Both the position numbers and the translations under genes were made by a program. Below the pieces are notes generated by a model, which was not told where the DNA came from, searched no databases, and worked only from the letters and a program-made list of their open reading frames with translations. Below are positions 12,146 through 23,882 of a stretch of DNA of 64,000 nucleotides, piece after piece. Where the stretch lies: contig JAUTXW010005212.1 of the NCBI GenBank assembly GCA_030620095.1, positions 274,001 through 338,000 on the forward strand, written 5' to 3'. The stretch comes from Kuschelorhynchus macadamiae. Taxonomy: Eukaryota; Arthropoda; Insecta; Coleoptera; Curculionidae. Each line of letters opens with the position of its first letter. Position 1 is the first letter of the stretch.

Positions 12146-12789
12146 TATGTTTTATATAAATTCGCATTATTTACTTAATTATACCATTATTATGCTGTCA
12201 GAACTAGTGCGTTATGTACTCAAAAAATAATAATGACTTAAAAACGTAGCGCGCTGAACACCTTTTCATAAGAGCGACCCGTTGAGGAATCACAATCAGC
12301 AGTTAACAAATTCCACCTCAGACTCCCCCCGCACGCCGGTTTTCGCGCTTACATTTTTGTTTACTGCAGTTGTTATGGCAACGCAATAGTGAATATCCGT
12401 AAGCCAAATAGAGATGGGAGCGGCATAAAACTGCTGCTGTAGGCTGGAGGCGCTTGTTATATAATTAATGTAAATTAGTGCGTTCGGATCATCGGAGGCG
12501 GAAGCAGTTTTGCACATCGTGTCGTGTATCGTGGTATATAACTGTTTTCTAAGAACAAGAAATAAATTCAAAATCTTATAAATTCATATTATTTCCCCTA
12601 AGTATTAAAAAACACTCCAAAGCTATAGATAATTAACATCATAAAAAGGTAAACAAATAGATATTTTGGGCGTGGTACCCCCAAAAGGTTTCGTCTGCAG
12701 CGCTATTTTTCCCTGCGGGGCAGTGCACCTAGCTACGCTGCGCTTCACCCGTTCTTAAATTTATAAGCCGCCACTTATTTTGGATATTA
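12146..12789. other. gene-free, locally GC-richer stretch
   Basis: About 12240-12540 and 12670-12770 are richer in CG than most of the window (for example ctccccccgcacgccggttt and agctacgctgcgcttcaccc). No open coding or known repeat end is recognised. A decayed LTR or DNA-transposon end is possible. Confidence 0.4.
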
Positions 12790-13092
12790 CTTTTACAGAT
12801 GGTAAGACTACTTGTTGCCTTGCCGGTTTCATAGTTTTTGGTGTTCATTGTTCGGGAACCCTGTGCATTAATAACCTTCTCTACGGTGCGATTTATCTAG
12901 CCATTTTTCTCTAATGCACCAGAAAATATATTAAGTTCGTTTTGCCTCGTCTGTGTTTCAGTTCTTCGCACGGATCTAAATATTAGAGTAAAGGGCATTA
13001 AGTGAAACACTGACAGATATTAATGCACAGGGTTCCCGAACAACGAACACCAAAAATTATGAACCGGGAAGGCAACAAGTTCATATGTAAAA
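12790..13092. repeat. inverted repeat with about 80-bp arms
   Basis: Left arm about 12790-12872 pairs with right arm about 13020-13092. The best-paired core is acttgttgcct, then ttcgggaaccctgtgcatta, against taatgcacagggttcccgaa and ggcaacaagt. The spacer is about 147 bases and unrelated to the arms. It probably represents a foldback or non-autonomous DNA element; a target-site duplication is not obvious. Confidence 0.75.
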
Positions 13093-14125
13093 GGCAACAC
13101 AGACAGAAAGGCTTAAAAAAGAATTACAAATAGATTATAACAAATCAGTACACTAATATTTAAATCTAAACATTTGTTTTGCTTAACTTAAGTCAATTAA
13201 GATATTCTATCTGTTTGGTTAATGACACACATTATTTTTGTATCAAATACGTAAAACAATAGGAATATAAAAAAAAGATTAATTTCATTTTAATGGAATT
13301 CTCTGTACCGTTATCATTGTTAATTCAAATGAAAATATAGGAAATATTATGCATAATAATGAGATTACGGCAAAACGACATTTTTGGAGTTATCATATTT
13401 CTCAGATTTGTATGCGTAATTGAGTGTCAAGCTACGCTGAAATCTCTTGATGGATCCCTACTATAGGGTATGCAATGCAAAGCTGAAATCCATTTAGGAG
13501 GTGTTTTATTTAACATTGGATGGATCGTATAAAATGGTCGAAACATTCTAACATGAAACAGTAATTTAACGAACAAAATCATCCAATATTAATCGTGTGT
13601 TATATTGTGAATACTATTCCTATATTACACATTATATATGGGACCTTGTTTTCTTGGGTTAAGTTAACAAAATTTCTTCTTTTAAATCTACTTTTCGCTC
13701 ATTGTGTTAAGCTTTATCAAGATTTTATTTAGTCTCCTGATTCCTAACATTTTTTTCCATTAAAAATATATACATACACGTAAACATCATTATGTATCTA
13801 ACATCGTATGTAAAACTCAGTTTTATATTTTCTCGTCGTGTTTGCGACCCTCCTAGTTACGACAGTGATTATGTGCGCTATGCATCATGCGCGTTCACTG
13901 GGGGACAAATTTTAACTTTTTTTTGTTTCTTGAACAAAACCTATTTTTTTGAATTCAACTGCACCGAAATAACTAAAAAATACCTATTAAAAAATTTAGT
14001 TGGCTCGCAAATCTTTGCTACAAAATTTTAATTTATAGGCATATACAATGAACATAAAAAATACAGATAATAATATATTGTGGGTTCAACAGCATTTAAA
14101 CAGCACATTTTTATCATTGAATCTA
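13093..14125. other. gene-free stretch
   Basis: No coding or repeat signal I can support. The frame at 13792-14031 has no recognisable motif. Confidence 0.55.
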
Positions 14126-14129
14126 AAGT

Positions 14130-15201
14130 TTAGACACTCGTTTTGCGCTTCTTAGCTTGCATTTTGAAAGCAGCCTCTGGGGCATCTCTCGTAATAGTCC
14201 ACCAGTAGTCGACTAACATATAACAGTCCATTTTCCCTGATACCCAAAAAATGTGTCGCAACCATTTTAAAGGCATTCTAAGAGTCTTTTTCCTTGCATA
14301 TTCCCTTTTTAATTTTACCCTCATTGACTCTAGCGAACTTTTCTTTTAAATAACGGAAAGCACGGCCTTCTTTGTCATTGGCCTTTACAAAGTTTTTCAT
14401 AAGTCCCAATTTTAAATGAAGCGGAGGTAGTAAAATCTTTTCAGGGGGAACTAATGGCGCGCTCTCCACAAATTTGCCATTTATATTTTTTATCTTGTAT
14501 GGTCTCTAGTAACAATTTCAAATTGCTATACGTTTCTTTCATGTGGACAGTATCACCAATTGGGTCTGAAGGCAACTTGTTTCCGTTATGGAGTAACATA
14601 GCTTTAAGACTTACTTTAGAGAAATCAATGAAGTCTCCAGTCCTTTGGATCATAGTCCAAATTTAAAGCTGCCACTAATCCCTTAATGTTCCTACAAGCT
14701 ACCAAATTGTTTTCTATGTTAAAAAATGGTGTTAAGTTTTGACGGCTTCGGTACACAGAAACTTACTTCATCTTGAAGTAAATTCCATTGTTGCAATCGA
14801 GATGCCAATAGTTCTGCTTTTTTCTTGGTCAATTCTAAATCCCTTATAAGGGCACTTAATTCACTTTGACCTATTTGGTTAGGCTTTTTACTGGGAAGTT
14901 CACAGACAAAATCGGAGTCTTGCGAGTTTGATGGGCCGGCGACATTTTCCGGTACACTCCCGTTCAAATCCGTTTGATCTGGTACAGGCAATTCGTCACT
15001 ATGAGGCACCGGGCGTATGGCGGATTGTAAATTTGGATACTGTATCGCAGGCCTCCCAAAAGCCCTTTTGTGTGGTTTTTCGGTTCTCGCCAGATCATAG
15101 GTACAGCGAAGGGCATCTTTCGCTTTTTTCCACTTAGCCCAGCCAAAATACAAGTGGTAAGTCTTTTTTATGAGAAGGCTAAGAGTACGTTTTTGTTTCA
15201 C
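14130..15201 (-). pseudogene. decayed arthropod repeat-encoded protein of unknown function
   Basis: Minus-strand pieces match, in order, a large protein family found in many copies in arthropod genomes, function unknown to me. Seen are MPFAVPMIWREPKNHTK (about 15110), YPNLQSAIRPVPHSDELPVP (about 15000-15040), a block with LIRDLELTKKKAELLASRLQ (about 14790-14860), SKVSLKAMLLHNGNKLPS (about 14570-14630), KYKWQICG (about 14470), LLPPLHLKLGLMKNFVKA (about 14380-14440), and KMDCYMLVDYWWTI with RDAPEA (about 14170-14240). Frameshifts separate the pieces. Two conserved internal blocks present in the family are missing, so there are internal deletions. It may travel with a DNA transposon, but no terminal repeats were identified. 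Confidence 0.8.
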
Positions 15202-16069
15202 AAAAATTACTGTTGCTCAAAACTCTCTAATTTTTCAAATACGAACAGCTCTCGATCAACTGAAATACAACTAATTAACGATTTAAGATGTATGTTATAT
15301 GTATTTAAACCCCCTATAAAGTACACCTGGTATAATAAATCCAGGTATTTCTCATTTAATGGTCGAACTTTGCCATGCATTAAGAGTAGGTAGATAAATT
15401 ATCATAATAAGCATGGATCTATAAAACCGGAGCCAACTGAGACTTTTGCAAGATATTAATTAGTTTATTAAAGTAAGTAAGATTTTGCTAGCTTGGTCTC
15501 GGAAACATTTTTGCTGTTCCCCAGTGAATTATTTGCATTTTGCAAATTCGGTTGCACGACCATGACCCAAATTTGGAATTAGGCATCTTTAGAATGGTTT
15601 TCTTTGGAGTATTAAGACAAGCATATTTGAACAAAATTTTGACTTTAAAGATACCGACACAAACGTAGTCAGTAGTAAATCAGTAAGAGACGATATATTC
15701 TTGTGCAAAAGCGAATCTGATATATTTTAAATTGACTACAACATATTTTAGAACTGCCAATAGTAGAAATGCTTACGTAATTAAAAACTTGTTAAGAGAC
15801 TTGTTTAGAACTTCAGATAAAAACGAAGTAATATATCAACCTGAACAGAGATAAATATACGAATTCGTGGAATTAAAGAATATTACAATTGGCCCAATAG
15901 AGACGTGAAAAGATGTATAAAGGATTGAAGAAAAAATTGGTCATTGGTCTCTTTAATTAGCGAAAAACGTAGTTGTATATTTCAAAAGGACTTAAATCTA
16001 TGAAAAACAAGTCAAGTTAATATCTTCATTTGAACCGTTTCTCAGATACACGCCTCCAGATATAAAATA
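15202..16069. other. gene-free stretch
   Basis: Nothing recognised. Confidence 0.55.
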
Positions 16070-16333
16070 AGACGTTCGTGTGAAGAATACGGGCCTCAGT
16101 AATACATAAAAGCTTCCCTTTCGTCAGCGTTTATTACAGTTATACAGAGTTTATCTTTCCTACATAATTTTTGTTTTATCTAAAAATTCTATTTTGTTAT
16201 TAAAATATATTTTATGTATAAGCAAGATTGTTTAGATATAATAAATAAAGTAATTACACAAATTATAAATATTTAGCCTTAGATTCGAAAAGTATATCAA
16301 ATATTAATATTTATATACGAAAGTAGGTTCTGT

Positions 16334-16540
16334 TCTTACTTTCCTCGTAAAAGGAAAGAGAGGTATTGTAATCGTGTAAAAAAATAACTTACTGAGATTT
16401 GAGGCATAGCAAAAAATCCTGCATTTTAATTAACTTCAAATTTTACGCAAAAATCAAAAGTTATATTAAAATGAACTAGTAACAATTAGGTAAATACGAT
16501 ATGGCAGCCTAATAAAATGTTTAGAATAGAATTTTTATTC
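16334..16540 (+). repeat. composite repeat family R, copy B (decayed)
   Basis: Starts with ctttcctcgtaaaaggaaag and tattgtaatcgtg like the heads at 46.3 and 50.3 kb. The ctgtctgtctg part is lost. It continues with one body unit ending atatggcagcctaataaaat. Confidence 0.7.
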
Positions 16541-17078
16541 TATTTAATTTAACATAATGTTTTAAAATTACACTTAAGAAGCATTCAAAATTGTTACAGG
16601 CTAAAAAACCGAAGTTCCTAAATAACTTAACTATGGCTTACAGTATCTCATCAGCAATAAAATCATTTATGTTGTTTACAACATTAATGTAAAAAAACCT
16701 ACTTCCTCAATTGACTGAATCAAGTGTGAAAACATTAGCGGCTACACTTCGCTGTGTGTCGTTTGGTGCCAAACAAATGAAACTGCTGGCTTGTATTTTC
16801 ATTTTCAAGCCGATTTTCAGGACGCTACCGGCAAAAATCTTACTGTTAAACTAAGTAATTCGGAGATTTATATAAAAATTCCCGTACCAAAATATACTTC
16901 TTGTATAATGTAATAATAATATCCTACTAAAATAATGAGAAATGAACACGCATGAAATAAATAATATAAGAGGTTGTATTTTCAAAAAATGTTTTACAAA
17001 GTCCTTTATACTATAAACAATCGTTTCAACACCATTGTTGAAACTTATAAAATATAATATTTCTACTGAAAATTTTGA

Positions 17079-17175
17079 GTGGCCGTAGGAAAAATAGTGT
17101 ATATTACTCGTGTAACACTTGGTATGTAATATACTATTTCGCATCAGTAATATACACTATTTTTCCTAAGGTCAC
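17079..17175. repeat. hairpin with 30-bp arms
   Basis: gtggccgtaggaaaaatagt (from 17079) pairs with actatttttcctaaggtcac (to 17175) and the pairing continues inward to 17108/17146, with a 37-base loop. The outer word gtggccgtaggaaaa also occurs at about 19593, so it marks the end of a small dispersed element. Confidence 0.7.
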
Positions 17176-18074
17176 AAAGAATAGTAATTAGTAAGACTTT
17201 TATTTTTATATACTTTTTGCACTAGTGTTGAAAAACTGAGTAATTGTTTTGATTAATTTTTAATAAAACAACTTTTTTCGACTAACCATGTTTCATATAC
17301 GGTCGTGTTGAAATAATATATTGTATAACAAGTTTTGAAAATAGCTCTTTTCACACGAATGTGAGAGTTTAGTAGCAAAAATAGTAGGCGAGTGCCACAA
17401 GTCACGTGAGTGTGAAAAGTGGTGTTCAAACGTGTGATACACAGTATTTTTTCTATGTTGCAATAATTATAAGAACGTTTTTTCGATAGGCAAAGTAGTG
17501 TCGTAGTGGCCCTCTTTTCAACACTTTTTTTTTCTACAAAGCTAGTATGGCCACCTCGAATTTGAAACATTTCACGGCTCAAAACTGAAAAACAAAATGG
17601 GTGCGCATTTAATTGCCACTTTTGGTATCTATTGTCACCAACTTGATAATATTCATCAGTAAATATTATGTTTTTTTAAAGGATAATGCTTTTTTTAAAT
17701 ATAGCGCACAAAATAGAAAAATAGTAGAAAATATTAATTTCATAAGATTAAATATCTTATCTCGCTCGGTCTTGAAAAAAACCGCCTGCGGTTCGTGCTA
17801 TGAAATTGTGTTTTATAAAACTTGTGTTTTAATATATTATTTTCTACTACTGAATTTGGGGCGAACTGTGTGTCTATTCCCATTTTGCGCTCCCCCTACA
17901 GCTTTTATTTATAGAAATAGAAATAAATTTTAAATGTAAAAGCTGTAGGTTTTTGCCTGAATCGCTAGAATTTTTTTTTATCAGAATAAACAAATGAACA
18001 TTGCAAATCTGTCAAAAAATATCAACTTCAGCAATATATAAATGTTATATTTTTGCTATATAGTTTCTTTCAAT

Positions 18075-18320
<246 letters not shown>

Positions 18321-18410
18321 AATAGGCTTACCTTAAAAACTGAAGTAACCTGCAGATTCGTTAACGCTGTTATTATCACAACTAATTTTTTATTTTAATT
18401 GACGTATATT

Positions 18411-18790
18411 ATGGGATATTTAACTCAAGAAAAAACTCATATAGTGCAGCTGTATTTTACAAAAAGAGCTAGTGTCGCCGAAGCACATCGGGAAGAAAGG
18501 AGGATATACGCGCGATCGTCAAACACCTTCAAATAGAACCATAAGTTATATTGTAAAATATTTTCAAGATAATAAAATACTTGAAAGGAAAAAAGTGTTG
18601 CCCATGAGTCTGCAGAAGATTTAAATATATTGCTATTTTATGAACGTAAGAATATTTAATGCATTAATTTACAAAATGCTTTCCTCTATTACAGAGAATG
18701 CATTCAGATCAGTATCGGAAGGTTCGTTGTAATTTGGAGAATCAAGGCAAAAAAAACTCAGTATGTTATGTAAAAGGACGTTAAATTTCA
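18411..18790 (+). pseudogene. mariner-type transposase, N-terminal helix-turn-helix fragment
   Basis: From an ATG at 18411 the frame reads MGYLTQEKTHIVQLYFTKRA, then shifts frame to give TPSNRTISYIVKYFQDN and ILERKK. This matches the N-terminal DNA-binding domain of an insect mariner-type transposase (consensus with an EK..IV..YF start and PS..TI..IV..F..). After about 18625 similarity is faint and full of stops. It is one frameshifted end; the catalytic domain is not found. Confidence 0.7.
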
Positions 18791-20920
18791 CAGTATATTA
18801 GCAGTAGTAATATTGTGTTACTTTAATACGATATTTTTTTATAATTAATGCTTCAAGTTTTTAGCTTCTATTAAAACATACTTATACTAACGTCTAGACT
18901 TGGAATTACTTTTAGCACACTTGTCAAAGTCACCTCTAATAGGTATAGCAGTTGTTCATAATATGTGAAACCAGACTATTTGAGCATGCACCTTAATTAT
19001 TAGTCCACTTTTGCATAAATGGTTAGATCAAATATACCACATGTATATGTTGGTGAAATCGGGAGATTACTGGCATTCTCAAAAAGAAAAGGTTGTGACA
19101 TTTAAAAAAATTGATTTTTTTTGCATTTAAGCTGCAAGTTGGTATTTTTTTACATTCAAAGTTTTGTCTATCACAAAAATATAAGATGCGGGGGCGCAAA
19201 ATATAAACCGAGAGTCGGTACATTTAAATTCAGTATGTACCCTTCATTCCTTATATTACAATACAAGTTTTAATGACAAAAATATTTTAAATATCTTTGA
19301 CATTCAAAAATAGAATAAAAAATGACAGCTAAGCAACCACCAACCATATATCCTCGTATAAAATAAAATAAAATATGAAGTAGGTTCTCTTTTGCAGACA
19401 GGAGCTGACCAAAAACGAACCAATTTGAGCCGTTTGAAATGATCTCCCATAAAATGCGGTTTTCGGACCTTATTGAAAATAAAGTTGTTGGAAAGGTATT
19501 TTTTAAATCTTGTGCTGAAAATTTTTTACAACACACGTGTGATATAACGTTCTTTCTAGCCAAGTTAAAAGTGCTCTTTTGGCAGTTTCTTATGTGGCCG
19601 TAGGAAAATAACTTTTCGGTACCTAAAATGTATATTTTGGTTATGGGTTTGGTTAAAATGTATTATTTTGTATGGGATACTATCAGTTGACCGAGAACGT
19701 TCATTGGTCATCAGAGGACAACAATATATATTAAATACTGATCCATATTGTTACGATAAGTTAAAAGATTAATTATTTAAAAGAAACCAAGTAGTCTGTA
19801 TAAAGTAAATAATATCAGCCCTACATCAATGCAAAGCGCTCGACTAACTATAGTCACCCTCAGTGATTATTTTATGTTTTATCATTATTTTTTATAGTAT
19901 TTAAGTTTAGCTTTTGTAATAAGTCAAACTTTTTAGGCGATCGCGATAGTTAATTCATTTATATTTGATAAGTATTGTATAAGTGGGTCAGTGCCAAAAT
20001 GGTATAACATTTAACATTTTCCATCAAAAAATAGATAGAACTACATGGCGTATGAATCTAGTTTCGACCTATTTAAAGTTTGTTTTTCGGCCAATTTCAC
20101 CTCGACCGATTGACTTTCGTCCAATCTTCAACTTTCCTCAACTAATAACACAATCAATAAACGTTAAATAAGGAATCACAGTACAAGGTACTTGCTAGGG
20201 ATATGCCCTCAAAAACAGTTTTCTCAATTTCAAATGCGGTTGTGCAATATTTATTTTTAGGTAACACTATTTAGTTTATTAATTACATGGATGCGAATAA
20301 TTTTCACCAGAAAACTGAGTATTGAATTATTAACAAATCGGGCAATACTCTTCTCAAATTTTCTATTTAAAATAACTTAAAGCCAGCTATAATAAAAATT
20401 TTCCACGTGCCTGACAGTAAACAGCGTGGATATAGCCAGATAATAACTTATGGGCTTTCAACTGTAAACTGTTACAGAAAAATACTAAACCCCACATCTT
20501 GGCTTCTGAAATGAAATATCCTATTATGTGAAATTTAAAAAGAGGTCATTGAATTATTATCCATAAATTTATAATTTTTTGCAATATTGACTAAAAACTA
20601 AGATCTCGGTTTTTATAATTTGCCTCAACGTAGTTTATTTAGAATAAGTTTTTAGTAAAATATCGATCTAATAAAATATTTATCTAGATTTAAACAAAAT
20701 AAGTGAGACTTGAGATTTTAAATTTAACAGTTAAAATAAAAACATATTAGATTTAGAGATAATTGTTACATATTGAGTTTTTGAGTATCAATGATATTTA
20801 TCATCAGCTACTTGTCTATATATAAGCTCAATTCTGAACTTATACTATCATGATTATTATAATTATTTATACCAAACACCGAAAAAATAGATCGTCCTTG
20901 TAATTATGTTTTTAATAGTT
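18791..20920. other. gene-free stretch
   Basis: No gene supported. The word gtggccgtaggaaaa at about 19593 repeats the arm of the hairpin at 17079. Frames at 19023-19223, 19270-19563 and 19983-20171 have no recognisable motif. Confidence 0.5.
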
Positions 20921-21059
20921 AAGAAATCATGATTCTTGGATTTAGAACTTGTCAAATTGGAATTACTTTCCGACGTTTCGCCTGCATTTGCACGAGGCAT
21001 CTTCAAGGATCTTCACTGTACAAGATCAAAACACTGAATGAGCAGAGTTCAGGTATTTA

Positions 21060-22580
21060 TTCAAATTTTCAGGGTGCTTTATAATTTCAATTAATTCTCT
21101 AATTTGTCGTTTATAACAACCCGAGACTGATGCAAGAACCTTCATATCTTATACATTAATCATGTGTCCTGTTGTGTGTCGGTCGGATACAAACCGTCCA
21201 GTTTCACCTATATTCACTTTACCGCAGGAAAAAGGAATTTTATAAACTCCTGCTGATTGCAAAGGAATCACATCTGTTGGTGTCCTTAAGCATTGCCCAA
21301 TCTTTCTGTGTGTACTAAAGATTACGCGAATGTTGCATCTCAGACTTCTTGCATATTTATCTATGGTATCCTGAATAAAAGGTAAAACTGAACTACTTAA
21401 TCAGTGGCGTATTTAGAATGCCTTCCTGGGGGGTCGGGGCAAACATTTATATTTGACAACTAGAAAAAATAGGTCCTTGCTTTTTGTTTCTTAATACAAC
21501 ATAAACTTAATAATACTCTCATACAAATTAGCGAAGATGACTAAAGAAAAATAATAATAATCGTGGTGATGCCTTATAAAATAATACTTACTTTCAAACA
21601 TTTTGCTTGGGTTATTAACCCCCTCCCATAAAAACGCCACTGTACTTAATGGTTGAGTATCCAACACTGGTTTAGGTCTGAAATTATTATAATATCTAAT
21701 CGAACGCCTAATATCTTCAATGCAATACTCTTTCGATTTTAAAGCTTCAGTCAGTTTTTCTGTTTCTTCCGGAATGGAATTTGTATCATATATTTTCAGA
21801 CTAATGAATTTATGACGGATTGTTTTTAAGATTGGATGATGGTGTGCCGGTTTACAGTTTGACCTAGGGTGCGTTCTCTCTCTGTTGCACTAACCCATGA
21901 AGGAAGGCAATGGCACCATCTGACTCAATTTCCATAGTGAATTTTATATTAGAATGTTGTTGGTTTAGTGGATCTAAAAATAGAGTTAAATGTTCTTCTC
22001 CTTGAGTTCATATTAGGCGCAGAGCTTAAAGCAATTTCCTCGTAAGTCTCCATGAAGATGTTCGCTATTACAGGAGAGAGCGGAGATCCCATGGCCGCAA
22101 CCGAGGTTTGCTCATAAAAGGTCCTTTGGAAAATGAAATATGTGGACGTGCATTCCCTTATCAATTTAATTAAGATTGGATTAAGGTTTTTATGTTAAAA
22201 TATGTCAGAAATTACAGAAATTGGCAATAGACAACTTTGTATATAGGGATTCAACATCAACACTGACTGAAATATCGCCGGGATCTAAAATAAAATCTTT
22301 AAGCTTTTCTACGAAATGTTTAGAGTTTTTGATATAAGAATTAGATCGTCCTGTGAAGGGGTTTAATATATTGACTAAATATTTACCTATTTTCTAAGAT
22401 GCGAACCTATTACCGGTGGGACGTAACGGTACATTAGCTTTATGTATTTTTGGAAGTCCGTAAAATCGAAGAATCTTCGAACCGCTTGGCTTCAATTTCG
22501 TCTTCTCTAGATGTGGCAAATCCAAGACATTAATAAGGCTGCAAATTTTTCTTTCAATTTTCTTAGTTGGATCCATTCAT
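21060..22580 (-). pseudogene. Penelope reverse transcriptase plus GIY-YIG endonuclease
   Basis: Penelope-like elements encode one protein, a reverse transcriptase related to telomerase followed by a GIY-YIG nuclease. Seen in order on the minus strand: GLPKIHKANVPLRPTGN (about 22420-22450), the motif-A region as SVDVESLYTKLS (about 22230-22270), AAMGSPLSPVIANIFMETYE (about 22045-22105), MEIESDGAIAFL (about 21905-21940), LPFIQDTIDKYA (about 21360-21390), and AGVYKIPFSCGKVNIGETGR (about 21200-21260), the GIY-YIG start with Tyr, Gly and Arg in place. Multiple frameshifts and stops make it inactive. After removal of the MITE and one copy of its target duplication, the reading frame across the site is continuous (LSS into VLPFIQ), so the gene was still coherent there when the MITE landed. 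Confidence 0.88.
21402..21642. mobile_element. hAT-type MITE with 8-bp target duplication
   Basis: 241-bp insertion whose ends are inverted: cagtggcgtattta at the left and taaaaacgccactg at the right. It is flanked by identical tacttaat at 21394-21401 and 21643-21650. An 8-bp duplication with CAGTGGCG-type termini is characteristic of hAT elements. There is no coding. It interrupts the Penelope-like element described above. Confidence 0.9.
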
Positions 22581-22887
22581 AGCTGTCATTTTGAAGTAAT
22601 GTCCAATGTTGCAAATGATTGATTTTAAGCGTCGAAGGTAATTCTAGGTGTACCTATAGAAGGTTACGGGCGTTTGTGTCTAAATCACGACGAGTAGCCT
22701 TGATCCTCTTCCTTACGAGAGCCATGCTAGCGCGACTGTAAAATTTACCGGCTGCCTTTCTTTAAACATGATGATTGACTTGCGTGTAATTGCAGGCGAA
22801 ACATCAGAAAGTAATTCTAATTTGACACGGTCTAAACCCAAGAACCATTATTTCTTAATTGACTGCAGCCGTGAAAGCCTTCGTACG

Positions 22888-23640
22888 GAAATAGACATAG
22901 TATTTGAAATATTTAAAACGCAGCCCGGAAACACTAACAAAAAGTTGAAAACAAATTTGACTGAGATATAAAAAATTGTAATAATATTATTAAGTTTTAA
23001 AGCAATAATAAATTTTAATAGATCTCTATGGTGGCTAATACTGGAATAAATCATACTTGAAACCAGAGGATATATATAATTGATATACAGAATCAAGTGA
23101 TATTACATATGATGATACATATGGAGAAAAATCATCCTATTTGAGTAGCGTCATTACTGCTCCACGAATGCGGAAAACATGAATATGGGTTGGTAATATC
23201 TGAATAAATCTGAACGTAGAAACAGCAATTTACAATTAAGTTGACTTATTACGGATCAGCAAGTTCAGCATCTTTGAAAAAATTTAAGGCGACTAATTTT
23301 ATTGATTTCTAAATACCAAATAGTAATATGAACCATAAATATGCTAATAGAAGGAAGAATTATTTTATATACATAGTTATTAATATTCTGAACTGGCATC
23401 AATCATTAAAAAAGGTGATGCATATTAAGTCTTCCTTATGTATGTAAATACCACAAAAAGAAGAATAATAAACTCTTGGTAAAGCTTGAGATAAAAGTCC
23501 GTTTATTTACCTTCATTTCACATACTTACCTAATGAAGGCAGTTAAAACAATAATAGTAATAGTAGTAATAAAGCAGATACTTATTGCAGAACAATGAAA
23601 TTTGTATTTGTATTCCGAACTCCATTCAATATAATCTACC
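22888..23640. other. gene-free stretch
   Basis: Nothing recognised. Confidence 0.55.
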
Positions 23641-23882
23641 TCAAAATAAACACGATTTTTCCGAAATATACCAAGTACCCTTCATTAAATAGAAAAATAT
23701 TAAAACAGATTCTTGATAAACATCAATATTTCTACAAAATATACACAGATGGCTCAAAAAAAAGGGGTTGGATAAGCCTTTTCAATTCCAGAACGGAACA
23801 TAATTAAAAAATTTCGATCTAATCACGTTGCATCAGTATTTACTGCCGAAGCATTGGCAAAACTAAAAGCCCCAGAATTAAA
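23640..23882 (+). pseudogene. LINE RNase H domain fragment
   Basis: Plus-strand translation shows KIYTDGSKK (about 23737-23763), the RNase H start with its catalytic Asp, and after a +1 shift and a stop AFSIPERNIIKKFRSNH and VFTAEALAKLKA (to about 23870). This resembles the RNase H of the Jockey/I-like LINE at 4.3-6.4 kb. The fragment ends abruptly at about 23882, where an unrelated LINE reverse transcriptase begins, so this is an insertion junction. Confidence 0.75.

Larger units (their letters stand above)
16070..18030 (+). repeat. dispersed repeat X, copy 2 (expanded)
   Basis: Block 1 at 16070-16138 and block 2 at about 17870-18027 match the compact copy at 1841-2385. The 1.7 kb between them holds a partial copy of repeat family R (16334-16540) and hairpin sequences (17079-17175; arms cttttcacac / gtgtgaaaag near 17347 and 17410). 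No coding signal. Confidence 0.5.
20921..22887 (-). mobile_element. Penelope-like element, nearly complete, decayed
   Basis: A retroelement coding on the minus strand. The ends are inverted copies of each other: the left end starts aagaaatcatgattcttgg (20921) with gacgtttcgcc (about 20975), and the right end carries aagaaccattatttctt (about 22838-22856) preceded by ggcgaaacatcagaaagt (about 22796). The reverse transcriptase pieces run from about 22580 to 21900 and the GIY-YIG domain from about 21400 to 21080. A 241-bp MITE interrupts it at 21402-21642. I could not see a clear target duplication at its borders. Confidence 0.85.
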
